This document shows positions 1-8,421 of a stretch of DNA of 64,000 nt, in pieces. Below the pieces are notes generated by a model. That model did not search any database and was not told the DNA's origin. It saw only the letters and a program-made list of their open reading frames with translations. Origin of the DNA: Pseudomonas fragi (GTDB taxonomy: Bacteria > Pseudomonadota > Gammaproteobacteria > Pseudomonadales > Pseudomonadaceae); contig NZ_NQKQ01000001.1 of assembly GCF_002269505.1 (NCBI RefSeq), forward strand, positions 434,001-498,000. Direction: 5' to 3'. Every line of letters starts with the position of its first letter. Positions within the stretch are counted from its first letter, which is position 1. A program made the translations under genes and the position numbers.

Positions 1-727
1 ACGCCACCACTACATCAAAACGGTTGGGCTGCAGGACGAAACGGGCGCACAGAATGTCGATGTGCTGCTTGTCCCAGCTGACCTGTGGATAATTTGCCGC
101 CATCGCTTCGGTGCGTTCATCCCAGTACGGCATGCTGATGGAGATGCCGTTGGACTTGGTGGCCGAAGTCACGTGCTTGCGTGGCCGTTCTTTGGCCACT
201 TCAAAGGCATACTTGAGAATCCGGTCTACACCGCGTCGGGTAAAGACCGACTCTTGTAAAACCAATTCGTTTTCGGTGCCTTCAAACATCCGCCCGCCTA
301 CCGAAGAATATTCACCTTCGGTGTTTTCACGGATCACCACAAAATCGATATCGCCGGGCTCGCGGCCTGCCAGCGGGCATGGCACGCCAGGGAACAGGCG
401 CACCGGGCGAATGTTCACGTATTGATCAAAGTCGCGACGGAACTTGAGCAGCGAACCCCATAACGAAATGTGATCCGGCACCTTATCGGGCCAGCCCACG
501 GCACCGAAGTAGATGGCATCGAAGCCCTTGAGCTGTTCAAACCAGTTGTCTGGCATCATCTGCCCGTGACGCTCGTAGTAATCGCAACTGGCCCACTCGA
601 TGAGCTCGATCGACAAGTCCAGGTTCCACTTTTTGGCCGCCGCTTCCACAACACGCAGGCCTTCCGGTAGTACTTCGTTACCAATGCCGTCACCGGCGAT
701 GGCGGCAATTCTGAATGTCTTGCTCAT
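1..727 (-). CDS. tartrate dehydrogenase / D-malate dehydrogenase (decarboxylating), 3' part missing
   Basis: NAD-dependent beta-decarboxylating dehydrogenase of the isocitrate/isopropylmalate family; members nearest to this sequence oxidise D-malate or tartrate in the cytoplasm. I translated 242 residues from the ATG at 727 before the gene leaves the window, about two thirds of the usual ~360. The N-terminus carries the family start 'IAAIAGDGIGNEVLPEGL', then 'YFGAVGWPD', 'NIRPVRLFPGV', and the substrate/cofactor segment 'VIRENTEGEYSSVGG'. The gene is transcribed away from a LysR regulator 75 bp off, the same arrangement as dmlA/dmlR in E. coli, which supports D-malate or tartrate use. The exact substrate cannot be told from the sequence. 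Confidence 0.9.
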   Translation of the reverse strand, partial: MSKTFRIAAIAGDGIGNEVLPEGLRVVEAAAKKWNLDLSIELIEWASCDYYERHGQMMPDNWFEQLKGFDAIYFGAVGWPDKVPDHISLWGSLLKFRRDFDQYVNIRPVRLFPGVPCPLAGREPGDIDFVVIRENTEGEYSSVGGRMFEGTENELVLQESVFTRRGVDRILKYAFEVAKERPRKHVTSATKSNGISISMPYWDERTEAMAANYPQVSWDKQHIDILCARFVLQPNRFDVVVA

Positions 728-801
728 GGGCGAACTCTTGATGAGGGGAAGTGGGCCCATGATATAAAGCGCTCAAATAAAGATAATCAGGCGAACTGTT
801 G

Positions 802-1728
802 ATGGATAAGACACGATTCGTGAATAACCTGCCGAATCTCGACGACCTGCGCGTGTTCGTGGTGGTAGCACGCCGCTCCAGCTTCGCTGCGGCGGCCAGT
901 GAACTGGGTGCCTCGCCAGCCTATGTAAGCAAACGCATCCAGCTGCTGGAACAAAGTATTGGCGTGCGCCTGTTGCATCGCACCACTCGCCGCGTGGCCG
1001 TCACCGACGACGGCGAACGGGTGTACCGCTGGGCATTGCATATCTTTGATGCCGTGGAACAAATGAGCGACGAAGTCTCGGCGCTGCATCAGGAGCCCCG
1101 CGGGCAATTGCATATCGTCAGCAGTTTTGGATTGGGTCGTCGTCATGTCGGGCCTGCACTATCAGAACTGTCGCAACGCTACCCGGCCCTGGATATCCGC
1201 TTTGATATGTTCGACCGTCTGGTGGACTTGATCGAAGAAGGCTACGACCTGGACATCCGCATCGGCGACAGTATTGCGCCCAACCTGATTGCCAAACTGC
1301 TGGCCAACAATGCCCGGGTGTTGTGCGCCAGTCCTGAATACCTGCACCGCCACGGCGAGCCCCGCACCCTGGCGGAACTGGCGGGCCATGAATGCCTGGT
1401 TATCAAAGAGCGCGACCATCCTTTCGGCCTTTGGCGTTTACAGGGGCCGGATGGTGAAGAGAGCGTAAAAGTCACCGGAGCCCTGTCGGCCAACCATGGT
1501 GAAGTGGTGCATCAATGGGGTATCGACGGCCGTGGCATCCTGCTGCGCTCGCAGTGGGACGTGCGCGAAAGCCTGGCAAACGGCAAATTGGTGCACATTC
1601 TTCAGGACTACCGCCAGCAGGCAAATATCTGGGCTGTGTATGCTGCACCGCTGGCCAGTTCGGCCAAAATCCGGGTTACGGTGGAGCACTTGCGCCAGTA
1701 CTTCGCAGAGCGCCAGTCAGAAACGTGA
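802..1728 (+). CDS. LysR-family transcriptional regulator (DmlR-like)
   Basis: DNA-binding regulator, 308 residues. The N-terminal winged helix lies at about residues 10-70 ('FAAAASELGASPAYVSKRI'), followed by a periplasmic-binding-protein-like effector domain (about 95-300). ATG at 802 is taken as start; a TTG sits one codon upstream at 799. It is divergent from the tartrate/D-malate dehydrogenase gene, so the 728-801 gap holds both promoters, and the dehydrogenase is the most likely target. The family is very large; the effector is inferred only from the neighbour. Confidence 0.88.
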   Translation: MDKTRFVNNLPNLDDLRVFVVVARRSSFAAAASELGASPAYVSKRIQLLEQSIGVRLLHRTTRRVAVTDDGERVYRWALHIFDAVEQMSDEVSALHQEPRGQLHIVSSFGLGRRHVGPALSELSQRYPALDIRFDMFDRLVDLIEEGYDLDIRIGDSIAPNLIAKLLANNARVLCASPEYLHRHGEPRTLAELAGHECLVIKERDHPFGLWRLQGPDGEESVKVTGALSANHGEVVHQWGIDGRGILLRSQWDVRESLANGKLVHILQDYRQQANIWAVYAAPLASSAKIRVTVEHLRQYFAERQSET

Positions 1729-1789
1729 AAATAGTCTGTTATCAGGGGTTTACAAGCTCAAACATCCGGGTATACTCGTCGCCCATAAC

Positions 1790-1865
<76 letters not shown>

Positions 1866-1882
1866 TACGCAATACCAGAAGA

Positions 1883-1910
1883 GGCTCACCGAAAGGTGGG
1901 CCTTTTTTGT
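1883..1910 (+). terminator. intrinsic terminator after tRNA-Thr
   Basis: Stem GGCTCACC / GGTGGGCC (8 bp, one G-T pair) with a GAAA tetraloop, followed by TTTTTTGT. It ends the tRNA transcript. Confidence 0.9.
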
Positions 1911-1964
1911 TTTCGGGGTTTGGAGAACCCTCAAGAGCGCCACATGGTGACGCTCTTGAGACGA

Positions 1965-2375
1965 TTAAAAGTTCTGAACGCTCAGCTCGCGCAATGCAGC
2001 TGTTGCCAGAAACCCCGAACGAGACGCATAGCGATGGTCCCTGCTCACTCGCTCATCAATGCGCTGCAACAGGTTCTCTGGCAAAGAAGCGTTGAACCGG
2101 ACCGACTTGCCGAGATAAGGCGTCAAATCAAAGTCAACGATTGCCCATATCCCACCGACATAATCCGGGTTCTCCAGATGGGCATCCACGTCCTTGCCCT
2201 GCGGCAGCTCGCCGCCGTCCGCAACAATGCCTTCCAGATGCAAAGCCAATGCTTCCTGCACGTTATCCAACGCTTGCGAAAAAGTACTCCCTGCAGAAAA
2301 ACAACCCGGCACATCAGGCACCGTTACGCTGAATTCGGAATCTGCGTCTTTATGTATTACCACTGGAAATTTCAT
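1965..2375 (-). CDS. hicB: HicB-family antitoxin
   Basis: Antitoxin of a type II HicAB module, 136 residues. The N-terminal HicB fold (about 1-70) binds and blocks the toxin: 'MKFPVVIHKDADSEFSVTVPDVPGCFSAGSTF' region with the typical 'VPDVPGC' turn, then 'ALDNVQEALALHLEG'. The C-terminal half ends in a ribbon-helix-helix/Arc-type DNA-binding part ('FNASLPENLLQRIDERV'), so the protein should also repress its own promoter. Its ATG overlaps the stop of hicA by four bases (ATGA), showing translational coupling. Confidence 0.9.
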   Translation of the reverse strand: MKFPVVIHKDADSEFSVTVPDVPGCFSAGSTFSQALDNVQEALALHLEGIVADGGELPQGKDVDAHLENPDYVGGIWAIVDFDLTPYLGKSVRFNASLPENLLQRIDERVSRDHRYASRSGFLATAALRELSVQNF

Positions 2376-2569
2376 GACCGTAACTCTCCCTTGAGACCTG
2401 CGGATTTGAGAATGTTGTGCAGCGTCCCTTTGGCAATTTCTGACTTGGGATGTGGAACCGTTACTCGACCCGCTTTAGCTGGATGCTTGAACTGATGGTG
2501 ACTTCCCTTGATTGCGATCTCAAACCATCCATCTGCGACCAATAACTCAATAAGCTCACGACTTCGCAC
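2372..2569 (-). CDS. hicA: HicA-family mRNA interferase toxin
   Basis: Small RNA-cleaving toxin with a double-stranded-RNA-binding fold, 65 residues. It has the family hallmarks 'SRELIELLVADGWF', the catalytic-histidine segment 'KGSHHQFKHP', and 'VTVPHPKSEIAKGTLHNILKSAG' (positions about 25-60). The GTG at 2569 is chosen because it gives the standard HicA N-terminus (VRSRELIE) and leaves the inverted repeats at 2586-2617 outside the coding region. An ATG further up at 2605, or longer in-frame extensions to 2794, would place those repeats inside the gene and look unlikely. Order is toxin first, then hicB. Confidence 0.88.
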   Translation of the reverse strand: MRSRELIELLVADGWFEIAIKGSHHQFKHPAKAGRVTVPHPKSEIAKGTLHNILKSAGLKGELRS

Positions 2570-2585
2570 TTGATCACCACGCCTT

Positions 2586-2679
2586 GTGTGTACGCTACAC
2601 ACCATTAAAAAATGGTGCAATCTAAAAATACACACACTACACACAAAAAACCCCGATCGACTTAGAGTTGTGTTACACA
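2586..2679. promoter_or_regulatory. hicAB promoter region with nested inverted repeats
   Basis: Three perfect inverted repeats were read directly: GTGTGTA-CGC-TACACAC (2586-2602), CACCATT-AAAA-AATGGTG (2600-2617), which shares three bases with the first, and TGTGT-T-ACACA (2669-2679). A further TACACAC-type half-site pair lies at 2630-2645. The repeated TGTGTA/TACACA unit right upstream of hicA suggests a multi-site operator for HicB; this is inference. Confidence 0.55.
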
Positions 2680-2774
2680 CTGTGCACCCGAACGACTCAA
2701 TCTCCAGCAGTGTTGTCGCTACCCGCCACCCTCTCCAAAGAACCTCCCCCTTGCATAAACACTCTGCCATCACA

Positions 2775-2792
2775 ATAATGCGATCGATTACC
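2775..2792 (+). promoter_or_regulatory. candidate Fur box upstream of the fecI-type gene
   Basis: ATAATGCGATCGATTACC matches 12 of 18 positions of the classic Fur-box core and lies 24 bp before the sigma-factor ATG. Iron control of this kind of sigma factor is usual in Pseudomonas. The match is moderate only. Confidence 0.35.
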
Positions 2793-2815
2793 AATTACAT
2801 TTTGGTTGCATCATT

Positions 2816-3316
2816 ATGTCGGCGCTCGACCCTTCAGTTCTTCATCGGTTGTACAGCGATCACAACAGTTGGCTAAAGGGCTGGTTGCGCGTGCGCCTGG
2901 GCAATACGGCGGATGCCTGCGACCTGGCCCAGGACACGTTCCTGCGGGTCATGACCGCACGCCATGACACGCCCATTCGCGAGCCCCGAGGTTATCTGAG
3001 CGCCATTGCCCGCTCGCTGTTGATCGACAAAGTGCGCCGCCGCACCATCGAGCAAGCCTATCTGCAGGCGCTGGCACTCAAGCCCGAGCCTGTGGATATT
3101 TCGCCAGAAATACGCCTGTCGATTATCGAAACGCTGATTTCGATCGACAGCCTGCTCGATGAGCTGGGCCCCAGAACGCGGGAAATTTTCCTCGCCGTGC
3201 AGCTCGAAGGCTTGAGTTATGTTGCCGTCGCCGAGCGTTTCGAGGTGTCGGTTACCACGGTGAAAAATCATTTGATTCGCGCCATGACCCGCTGCCTGTT
3301 GCTGGTCGACAGTTGA
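2816..3316 (+). CDS. FecI-type ECF sigma factor
   Basis: Extracytoplasmic-function sigma-70 factor of the iron-starvation group, 166 residues. Region 2 is at about 10-75 ('YSDHNSWLKGWLRVRLGNTADACDLAQDTFLRV', with 'REPRGYLSAIARSLLIDKVRRR'), and region 4 at about 105-160 ('LPPRTREIF'-like 'LGPRTREIFLAVQLEGLSYVAVAERFEVS'). Its last base overlaps the next gene, a FecR-type anti-sigma factor, and a signalling TonB receptor follows, so the three form one cell-surface signalling unit: siderophore-loaded receptor signals through FecR and releases the sigma factor to transcribe the receptor gene. Confidence 0.93.
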   Translation: MSALDPSVLHRLYSDHNSWLKGWLRVRLGNTADACDLAQDTFLRVMTARHDTPIREPRGYLSAIARSLLIDKVRRRTIEQAYLQALALKPEPVDISPEIRLSIIETLISIDSLLDELGPRTREIFLAVQLEGLSYVAVAERFEVSVTTVKNHLIRAMTRCLLLVDS

Positions 3317-4263
3317 TGCCCCCCGTCCCGGATCTCAAGGCGCTCGAAGCCGCCGCTACCTGGTATGTGCAGCTTAATGACGGGAGCACCGACGAGACCC
3401 GCACCCGGGCCTGGCAGGCCTGGCTGACTTCCAGCCCGCAGCATGAAGCGGCCTGGGCGCGGCTGGAAAGGTTCCAGCGCCAATGGGCAATGATGCCCCA
3501 GGAGGCCGCCCTCTCCAGCCTCGATGCCGCGAAAGCGCAACGCCGCGATGTGCTGAAAATAGTGGCCATGCTGCTGGCTGTCGGCAGCAGTTCATGGCTG
3601 GCGGCGGAGCATGTGCCATATCGCTCGATGCTTGCAGAACACCGTACCAACATCCGCCAGCGCCGCTCATTGCGCCTGGACGACGGTTCGCAACTGGAGC
3701 TGAACGCCGATACCGCGCTGGATATCCACTTTGATTCAACGCAGCGGCTAATCCACCTGCATCGCGGAGAAATTCTGGTGCAGACCGCCAGGGACCCGGA
3801 TCAGCGTCCATTTATCGTCCACACCCAGGACGGCAGCGTGCGCGCCCTCGGCACCCGGTTCTGTGTTCGCCAGTTAGACGAACATACGCGGGTCGGCGTA
3901 GAGCAAGCGGCCGTGGAGATTCGCCCCTACGAGCACAGCGATCAGCCCCTGTGCCTCGAGGCCGGGCAACAAGTCACGTTCGATCGAGATGAGGTCGATG
4001 CCATCGAGGGCTTGCCTGCTGCTTCAACAGCCTGGGTCAAGGGCATGCTGAGCGTGGACGACTGGCGCCTGGGCGACTTTATCGAGGAGCTGGGACGTTA
4101 TCGAGCGGGGGTGCTGCGCTGCGCTTCATCTGTTGAAGGCCTGCGTATCTCGGGAGCTTTTCGTATCGATGACACCGAAACGGTACTGGAGAACCTGAGT
4201 AAAACCTTGCCGGTAAAGGTACGTTTCCTGACCCGCTACTGGGTCAGTGTCGAACCGGCATAA
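3316..4263 (+). CDS. FecR-type transmembrane anti-sigma factor
   Basis: 315-residue inner-membrane regulator. The cytoplasmic N-terminal part (DUF4880, about 5-50, 'AATWYVQLNDG...WQAWLTSSPQHEAAWARLERF') is followed by one membrane segment near residue 75-92 ('VLKIVAMLLAVGSSSWLAA') and the periplasmic FecR domain (about 105-200, 'RRSLRLDDGSQLELNADTAL', 'GEILVQTARD', 'RALGTRFCVR'), ending in a STN-like receptor-contact part. The ATG at 3316 overlaps the sigma-factor stop (TGATG); a TTG codon lies just before it. Role: hold the ECF sigma factor and pass on the signal from the receptor downstream. Confidence 0.92.
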   Translation: MPPVPDLKALEAAATWYVQLNDGSTDETRTRAWQAWLTSSPQHEAAWARLERFQRQWAMMPQEAALSSLDAAKAQRRDVLKIVAMLLAVGSSSWLAAEHVPYRSMLAEHRTNIRQRRSLRLDDGSQLELNADTALDIHFDSTQRLIHLHRGEILVQTARDPDQRPFIVHTQDGSVRALGTRFCVRQLDEHTRVGVEQAAVEIRPYEHSDQPLCLEAGQQVTFDRDEVDAIEGLPAASTAWVKGMLSVDDWRLGDFIEELGRYRAGVLRCASSVEGLRISGAFRIDDTETVLENLSKTLPVKVRFLTRYWVSVEPA

Positions 4264-4375
4264 GCTGGGGCCACACGACTTTGAACTTTAACCTTGCTGA
4301 TTTCGATTCTCATCCGTCAATGACATAAGTCGCGACTACAGCGAAATTCTGCCATGACAACGCAAGGATCACCGA

Positions 4376-6814
4376 ATGCCCCCGCTCCCCCTCATTGCCA
4401 CCACTAAAATAACCCGCGCTGTGCGCCTGGCAGTATTGGGTGCGTCCCTCGCCAGCCTGTCCGCCCTGGCCCTGATGCCTGCCCAGGCATCGGCGCAAAG
4501 CCAGACGCTGTACCAGATTGCCCCTGGCCCTCTGGGCAGCGCCCTTACTCAGTTTGGTGTGCAGGCAGGGGTTACGATTTCGTTTGATACCGAGCAGGCC
4601 CGTCACCTCAAGACCGCCGGGCTTGAAGGTTCGTACAGCATCGAGGAAGGCCTGGGCCGCCTGCTCGCCAACAGCGGCTTGCAAGCTGAGCGCCAGAGCA
4701 ATGGCGGTTATGTACTGGTCGCCAGCAGCGCCGCCGATACGCTGGAACTGGGCGCCACCCAGGTCATCACCAACCAGCTGGGCACCGTCACCGAAGGCAG
4801 CGGTTCCTACACACCTGGTGCCATCGCCACGGCCACTCGCCTGGTGCTGACACCGCGCGAGACGCCGCAATCGATCAGCGTGATTACTCGCCAGCATATG
4901 GATGACTTCGCACTCGACAACGTCGACGACGTGATGCGCCACACGCCCGGCATCACCGTATCGGCCTACGACACTGACCGCACCAACTACTACTCGCGCG
5001 GTTTCTCGATCAACAACTTCCAGTACGACGGCATCCCTTCTGCCGTGCGAAATGTTGCCTATTCTGCGGGTAACACCCTGAGCGACATGGCGATCTATGA
5101 CCGCATCGAGGTGTTAAAAGGCGCCTCGGGCCTGCTTAGCGGCGCAGGCTCTCTGGGCGGCACCATCAACCTGGTGCGCAAAAAACCCACCAGCGATTTT
5201 CACGGCCATATCACCACAGGCGCGGGCTCCTGGGACAGCTATCGCACCGAAGTTGACGTCAGCGGCCCGCTGACCGAAAGCGGCAATGTGCGCGGCCGTG
5301 CAGTAGCGGCTTATCAGGACAGACAGTCGTATATCGACCGCTACTCCAACCAGACCTCAGTGTTCTACGGCATCCTCGAAGTCGACCTCACGCCCGACAC
5401 CCTGCTCACCGTGGGCGCCGATTATCAGGACAACAAACCCCAGGGCTCGACCTGGTCGGGGAGCTTCCCGCTGTACAACTACGCGGGCGAGATCAACAGC
5501 GCCAAACGCTCATTCAGCAACGCCACCGATTGGAGCAGCTGGCAGCAATACACCCGCACTGTCTTCGCCACCCTTGAGCAGGACCTGGGCAGCGGCTGGG
5601 TGGCCAAGCTGCAACTGGACCACAAGCTCAATGGCTACGACGCACAACTGGGTGCCATCCAGTTCAACCAGCCAGCGGCCGATGGCACTGCCAAAATCAA
5701 CGCCCAGCGCTACAAGGGCGATACCACCAGCGACGCAGCCGATCTGTATGTCAGCGGCCCTTACGAGTTCCTCGGTCGTGAGCATGACCTGGTCCTGGGC
5801 GGCTCGATCAGCACCGCCAACTGGAAAGGCAAAGGCTACTGGGACGTGACCTTCGCCCAACCCAACCTTGTCGATTACTTCAACTGGGACGGGCACCTGG
5901 CCAAACCCGACTGGGGCAATGCATCGCAAATCAACGACGACACCGTACGCCAGACCGGCATGTACGCCACTACCCGCCTGAACGTCACCGATGATTTGAA
6001 AGTGTTTCTGGGCGGCCGGGTAGTCGACTACACGCTCACCGGCACAACCAATACCTATCGTGAGTCGGGGCGCCTGATTCCCTATGCTGGCATCACCTAT
6101 GACCTGACTGATTACCTGACCGCGTATGCCAGCTACACCGACGTGTTTATGCCGCAGGAGTTCTACAACCTGGATCGCAACAGCAAGCTGATTGATCCGG
6201 ACGAAGGCGAAAACTATGAAATTGGCCTCAAGAGCGAGTTTTTCGATGGTCGCCTGAACGCCAGCCTGGCGTACTTCGAAGTCAAAGAAAGCAACCGGCC
6301 CATCCCCGATGACGCCTGGAACAACCTGCAACCCACCCCGCCCAACTACGCCTTCAAGGGCACTGCCGCCAAGACCAAGGGCTACGAGCTGGAAATATCC
6401 GGTGAGTTGAGCCCCGGCTGGAGCCTGCAGGCCGGCTACACACACAAGGTGGTGCGCGATGACACCGGCAAGAAGATCTCGACCTTTGAGCCCGAAGACC
6501 AATTCAGCTTCTACACCATCTACAAACTCAAAGGCGACCTGAACAAAGTCTCGGTGGGCGGTGGCGCACGCTGGCAGAGCACGTCCTGGCAGGAGATGTA
6601 CAACAGCCCCAAGGACAGGTACGAAGACTTCTCGCAAAAACCCTACTGGGTGGTGGACTTGATGACCCGTTATCAATTCACGGAAAACCTGTCGACCACG
6701 CTCAACGTCAACAACGTGTTCGACAAGTATTACTACACCAACATCGGGTTCTATAACTCGGCGATTTATGGCGAGCCACGCAACTTTATGCTGACCACTC
6801 GCTGGGATTTCTGA
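4376..6814 (+). CDS. TonB-dependent siderophore receptor with signalling domain (FpvA/FhuE type)
   Basis: Outer-membrane ferric-siderophore importer, 812 residues. A signal peptide ends near residue 41 (ALMPAQASA-Q), followed by a secretin/TonB short N-terminal signalling domain (about 45-118, 'LYQIAPGPLGSALTQFGVQAG'), the plug ('RETPQSISVITRQHMDD', 'RIEVLKGASGLLSGAGSLGG') and a 22-strand-type barrel ending in the C-terminal aromatic 'TTRWDF'. The N-terminal signalling domain fits the fecI/fecR genes just upstream, so it is both importer and sensor. The plug sequence resembles receptors for hydroxamate siderophores and pyoverdine (FhuE, FpvA); the ligand is not known. No siderophore synthesis genes are close. 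Confidence 0.93.
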   Translation: MPPLPLIATTKITRAVRLAVLGASLASLSALALMPAQASAQSQTLYQIAPGPLGSALTQFGVQAGVTISFDTEQARHLKTAGLEGSYSIEEGLGRLLANSGLQAERQSNGGYVLVASSAADTLELGATQVITNQLGTVTEGSGSYTPGAIATATRLVLTPRETPQSISVITRQHMDDFALDNVDDVMRHTPGITVSAYDTDRTNYYSRGFSINNFQYDGIPSAVRNVAYSAGNTLSDMAIYDRIEVLKGASGLLSGAGSLGGTINLVRKKPTSDFHGHITTGAGSWDSYRTEVDVSGPLTESGNVRGRAVAAYQDRQSYIDRYSNQTSVFYGILEVDLTPDTLLTVGADYQDNKPQGSTWSGSFPLYNYAGEINSAKRSFSNATDWSSWQQYTRTVFATLEQDLGSGWVAKLQLDHKLNGYDAQLGAIQFNQPAADGTAKINAQRYKGDTTSDAADLYVSGPYEFLGREHDLVLGGSISTANWKGKGYWDVTFAQPNLVDYFNWDGHLAKPDWGNASQINDDTVRQTGMYATTRLNVTDDLKVFLGGRVVDYTLTGTTNTYRESGRLIPYAGITYDLTDYLTAYASYTDVFMPQEFYNLDRNSKLIDPDEGENYEIGLKSEFFDGRLNASLAYFEVKESNRPIPDDAWNNLQPTPPNYAFKGTAAKTKGYELEISGELSPGWSLQAGYTHKVVRDDTGKKISTFEPEDQFSFYTIYKLKGDLNKVSVGGGARWQSTSWQEMYNSPKDRYEDFSQKPYWVVDLMTRYQFTENLSTTLNVNNVFDKYYYTNIGFYNSAIYGEPRNFMLTTRWDF

Positions 6815-6829
6815 CCTCAACAAATTTTT

Positions 6830-6889
6830 GTGGGGGCGAGCCTGCTCGCGAAGCTCTTGAGGCCTTCGCGAGCAGACTCGCTTCCACCT
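6830..6889. repeat. REP-type inverted repeat (GTGGGAGCGAGCCTGCTCGCGAA class), degenerate
   Basis: Arms GGGGGCGAGCCTGCTCGCGAAG and CTTCGCGAGCAGACTCGCTTCC-type halves face each other around a short loop. Same class as copies at 25.8 and 38.8 kb; the right arm is diverged. Confidence 0.75.
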
Positions 6890-6983
6890 GTTTTGCCCTC
6901 CAACAGATGACGCCACATCATCTGTTCCATGAAGAACCATCCTTTGTCAGCCCCTGCCCCGTGGCCTCTAATTGCCGGAAGCA

Positions 6984-7001
6984 AAGTGACGTCGATCACT
7001 T
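6984..7001. promoter_or_regulatory. CRP/Vfr-like palindrome upstream of dsdX
   Basis: AAGTGA-CGTCGA-TCACTT is a perfect 6-bp inverted repeat with a 6-bp spacer, the geometry of a CRP/Vfr site (TGTGA-N6-TCACA), 36 bp before dsdX. It could instead be part of a DsdC site. Confidence 0.45.
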
Positions 7002-7037
7002 ATTTCAACAATAAAAGCGCCTCCCGGAGCACTCTCC

Positions 7038-8378
7038 ATGCACAGCGGTCCCACTCTATTGCTGGTGTTGTTTTGCGCCATCGCCCTGATCGTTTTTCTT
7101 ATCGTCAAAGTCCGTGTTCATGCCTTTCTGGCCCTGACCGCTGCGAGCTTTGTGGTGGGAATCGGCTCAGGCATGCCACTGGTTAAAATTGCTGCTTCGT
7201 ATGAAGTCGGTGTTGGCGGAACCCTCGGGTTTCTGGCCACGATCATTGGCCTGGGCGGGATTCTAGGCAAGATGCTGGAGGAGTCCGGCGGCGCGGAACG
7301 CATCGCACAGGCACTCTTGAGCGCCCTGGGTAAAGAGCGCGCTTCTTGGGCCATGATGCTCGTCGGATTTATCGCCGGCATCCCGGTGTTTTTCGAGGTG
7401 GGCTTTGTACTGCTGATTCCGCTGATCTATGTGGTCGCCAAAGAAACCAAAATCAATCTGCTGTACCTGGGCGTACCGCTGGCCGTGTCGCTGATGGCGG
7501 TGCATTGCATGCTGCCGCCACACCCTGCGGCGATGGCGATTACCGCAATGCTGGGCGCCGATGTCGGCAAAGTCATCATGTATGGCCTGATTGTCGCGCT
7601 GCCGACCGCCGTGATTGCCGGGCCGCTGTGGGTCAAGCTGGTGTGCAAGCCCGAGGCGCCGGCCACTCAGGAAGCGTTTTTGAACGAACACTGTGATGAC
7701 AGCCAAAGCCGTGACTTGCCGGGCCTTGGCATCACCCTGCTAACCATTGCCCTGCCGTTGCTGCTGATGGTCGGTAAAAGTTTCGCTGCCGGCCTGCCCC
7801 ATGAATCCACTGCATTCAGCGTAATTTCGTTCCTGGGGACGCCCCTGATCGCCCTGTCGATTGCCGTGGTGTTTGCCTACTGGGCGCTGGGTTTGCGTCG
7901 CGGCCTGTCCATGACCGATTTGCTCGCCCACACGCAAAAGAGTTTTCCGCCGCTGGCCGGCATCTTGCTGATTATCGGCGCCGGTGGCGCATTCAACGGC
8001 ATCCTGATCGACAGCGGCGTGGGCAATGCGCTGTCCGCCTCGTTGACCCAATTGAACATGAACCCCATCGTGCTGGCATGGCTGGTGGCCGGTTTGATGC
8101 ACTTCGCCGTCGGCTCGGCAACGGTGGCAATGATCAGCGCCGCAGGTATGGTGTTACCCATGCTGGGCGCACACCCGACCGTGAGCAAAGAAATCATCTG
8201 CATCGCTATCGGTGCCGGAGCCATGGGCTGGACCCACGTCACGGATTCGGCCTTCTGGGTGGTCAAGGAGTACCTGGGCGTGTCACTGACCGATGCCTTG
8301 AAAACCTTCACCACCGCCACCGTGCTGGCTTCATCGATCGCACTGGGGCTGACCCTGCTGCTGTCGCGCTTTGTTTGA
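7038..8378 (+). CDS. dsdX: GntP-family permease, probable D-serine transporter DsdX
   Basis: Inner-membrane proton symporter of the gluconate permease (GntP) family, 446 residues, with about 12 hydrophobic segments. Family blocks seen: 'LGFLATIIGLGGILGKMLEESGGAERIA', 'PVFFEVGFVLLIPL', 'LPPHPAAMAIT' and 'GAMGWTHVTDSAFW'. The family carries gluconate or D-serine; the gene is followed 43 bp later by D-serine dehydratase, so D-serine is the likely cargo. ATG at 7038 has a GGAG five bases before it. Confidence 0.88.
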   Translation: MHSGPTLLLVLFCAIALIVFLIVKVRVHAFLALTAASFVVGIGSGMPLVKIAASYEVGVGGTLGFLATIIGLGGILGKMLEESGGAERIAQALLSALGKERASWAMMLVGFIAGIPVFFEVGFVLLIPLIYVVAKETKINLLYLGVPLAVSLMAVHCMLPPHPAAMAITAMLGADVGKVIMYGLIVALPTAVIAGPLWVKLVCKPEAPATQEAFLNEHCDDSQSRDLPGLGITLLTIALPLLLMVGKSFAAGLPHESTAFSVISFLGTPLIALSIAVVFAYWALGLRRGLSMTDLLAHTQKSFPPLAGILLIIGAGGAFNGILIDSGVGNALSASLTQLNMNPIVLAWLVAGLMHFAVGSATVAMISAAGMVLPMLGAHPTVSKEIICIAIGAGAMGWTHVTDSAFWVVKEYLGVSLTDALKTFTTATVLASSIALGLTLLLSRFV

Positions 8379-8421
8379 TTGAACCCGAATTTTCAGCCTT
8401 ATCGTTTAAAGGGACCCCGAC

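Noticed and set aside
2372..2794. 140-residue version of HicA starting at 2794
   Set aside because: The extra 75 residues are not HicA-like, and they cover the inverted repeats that look like the module's operator.
5510..6940. 476-codon open frame on the minus strand across the siderophore receptor
   Set aside because: Exact antisense of a strong TonB receptor gene; such long frames arise from high-GC codon use. No ribosome site and no known motif.
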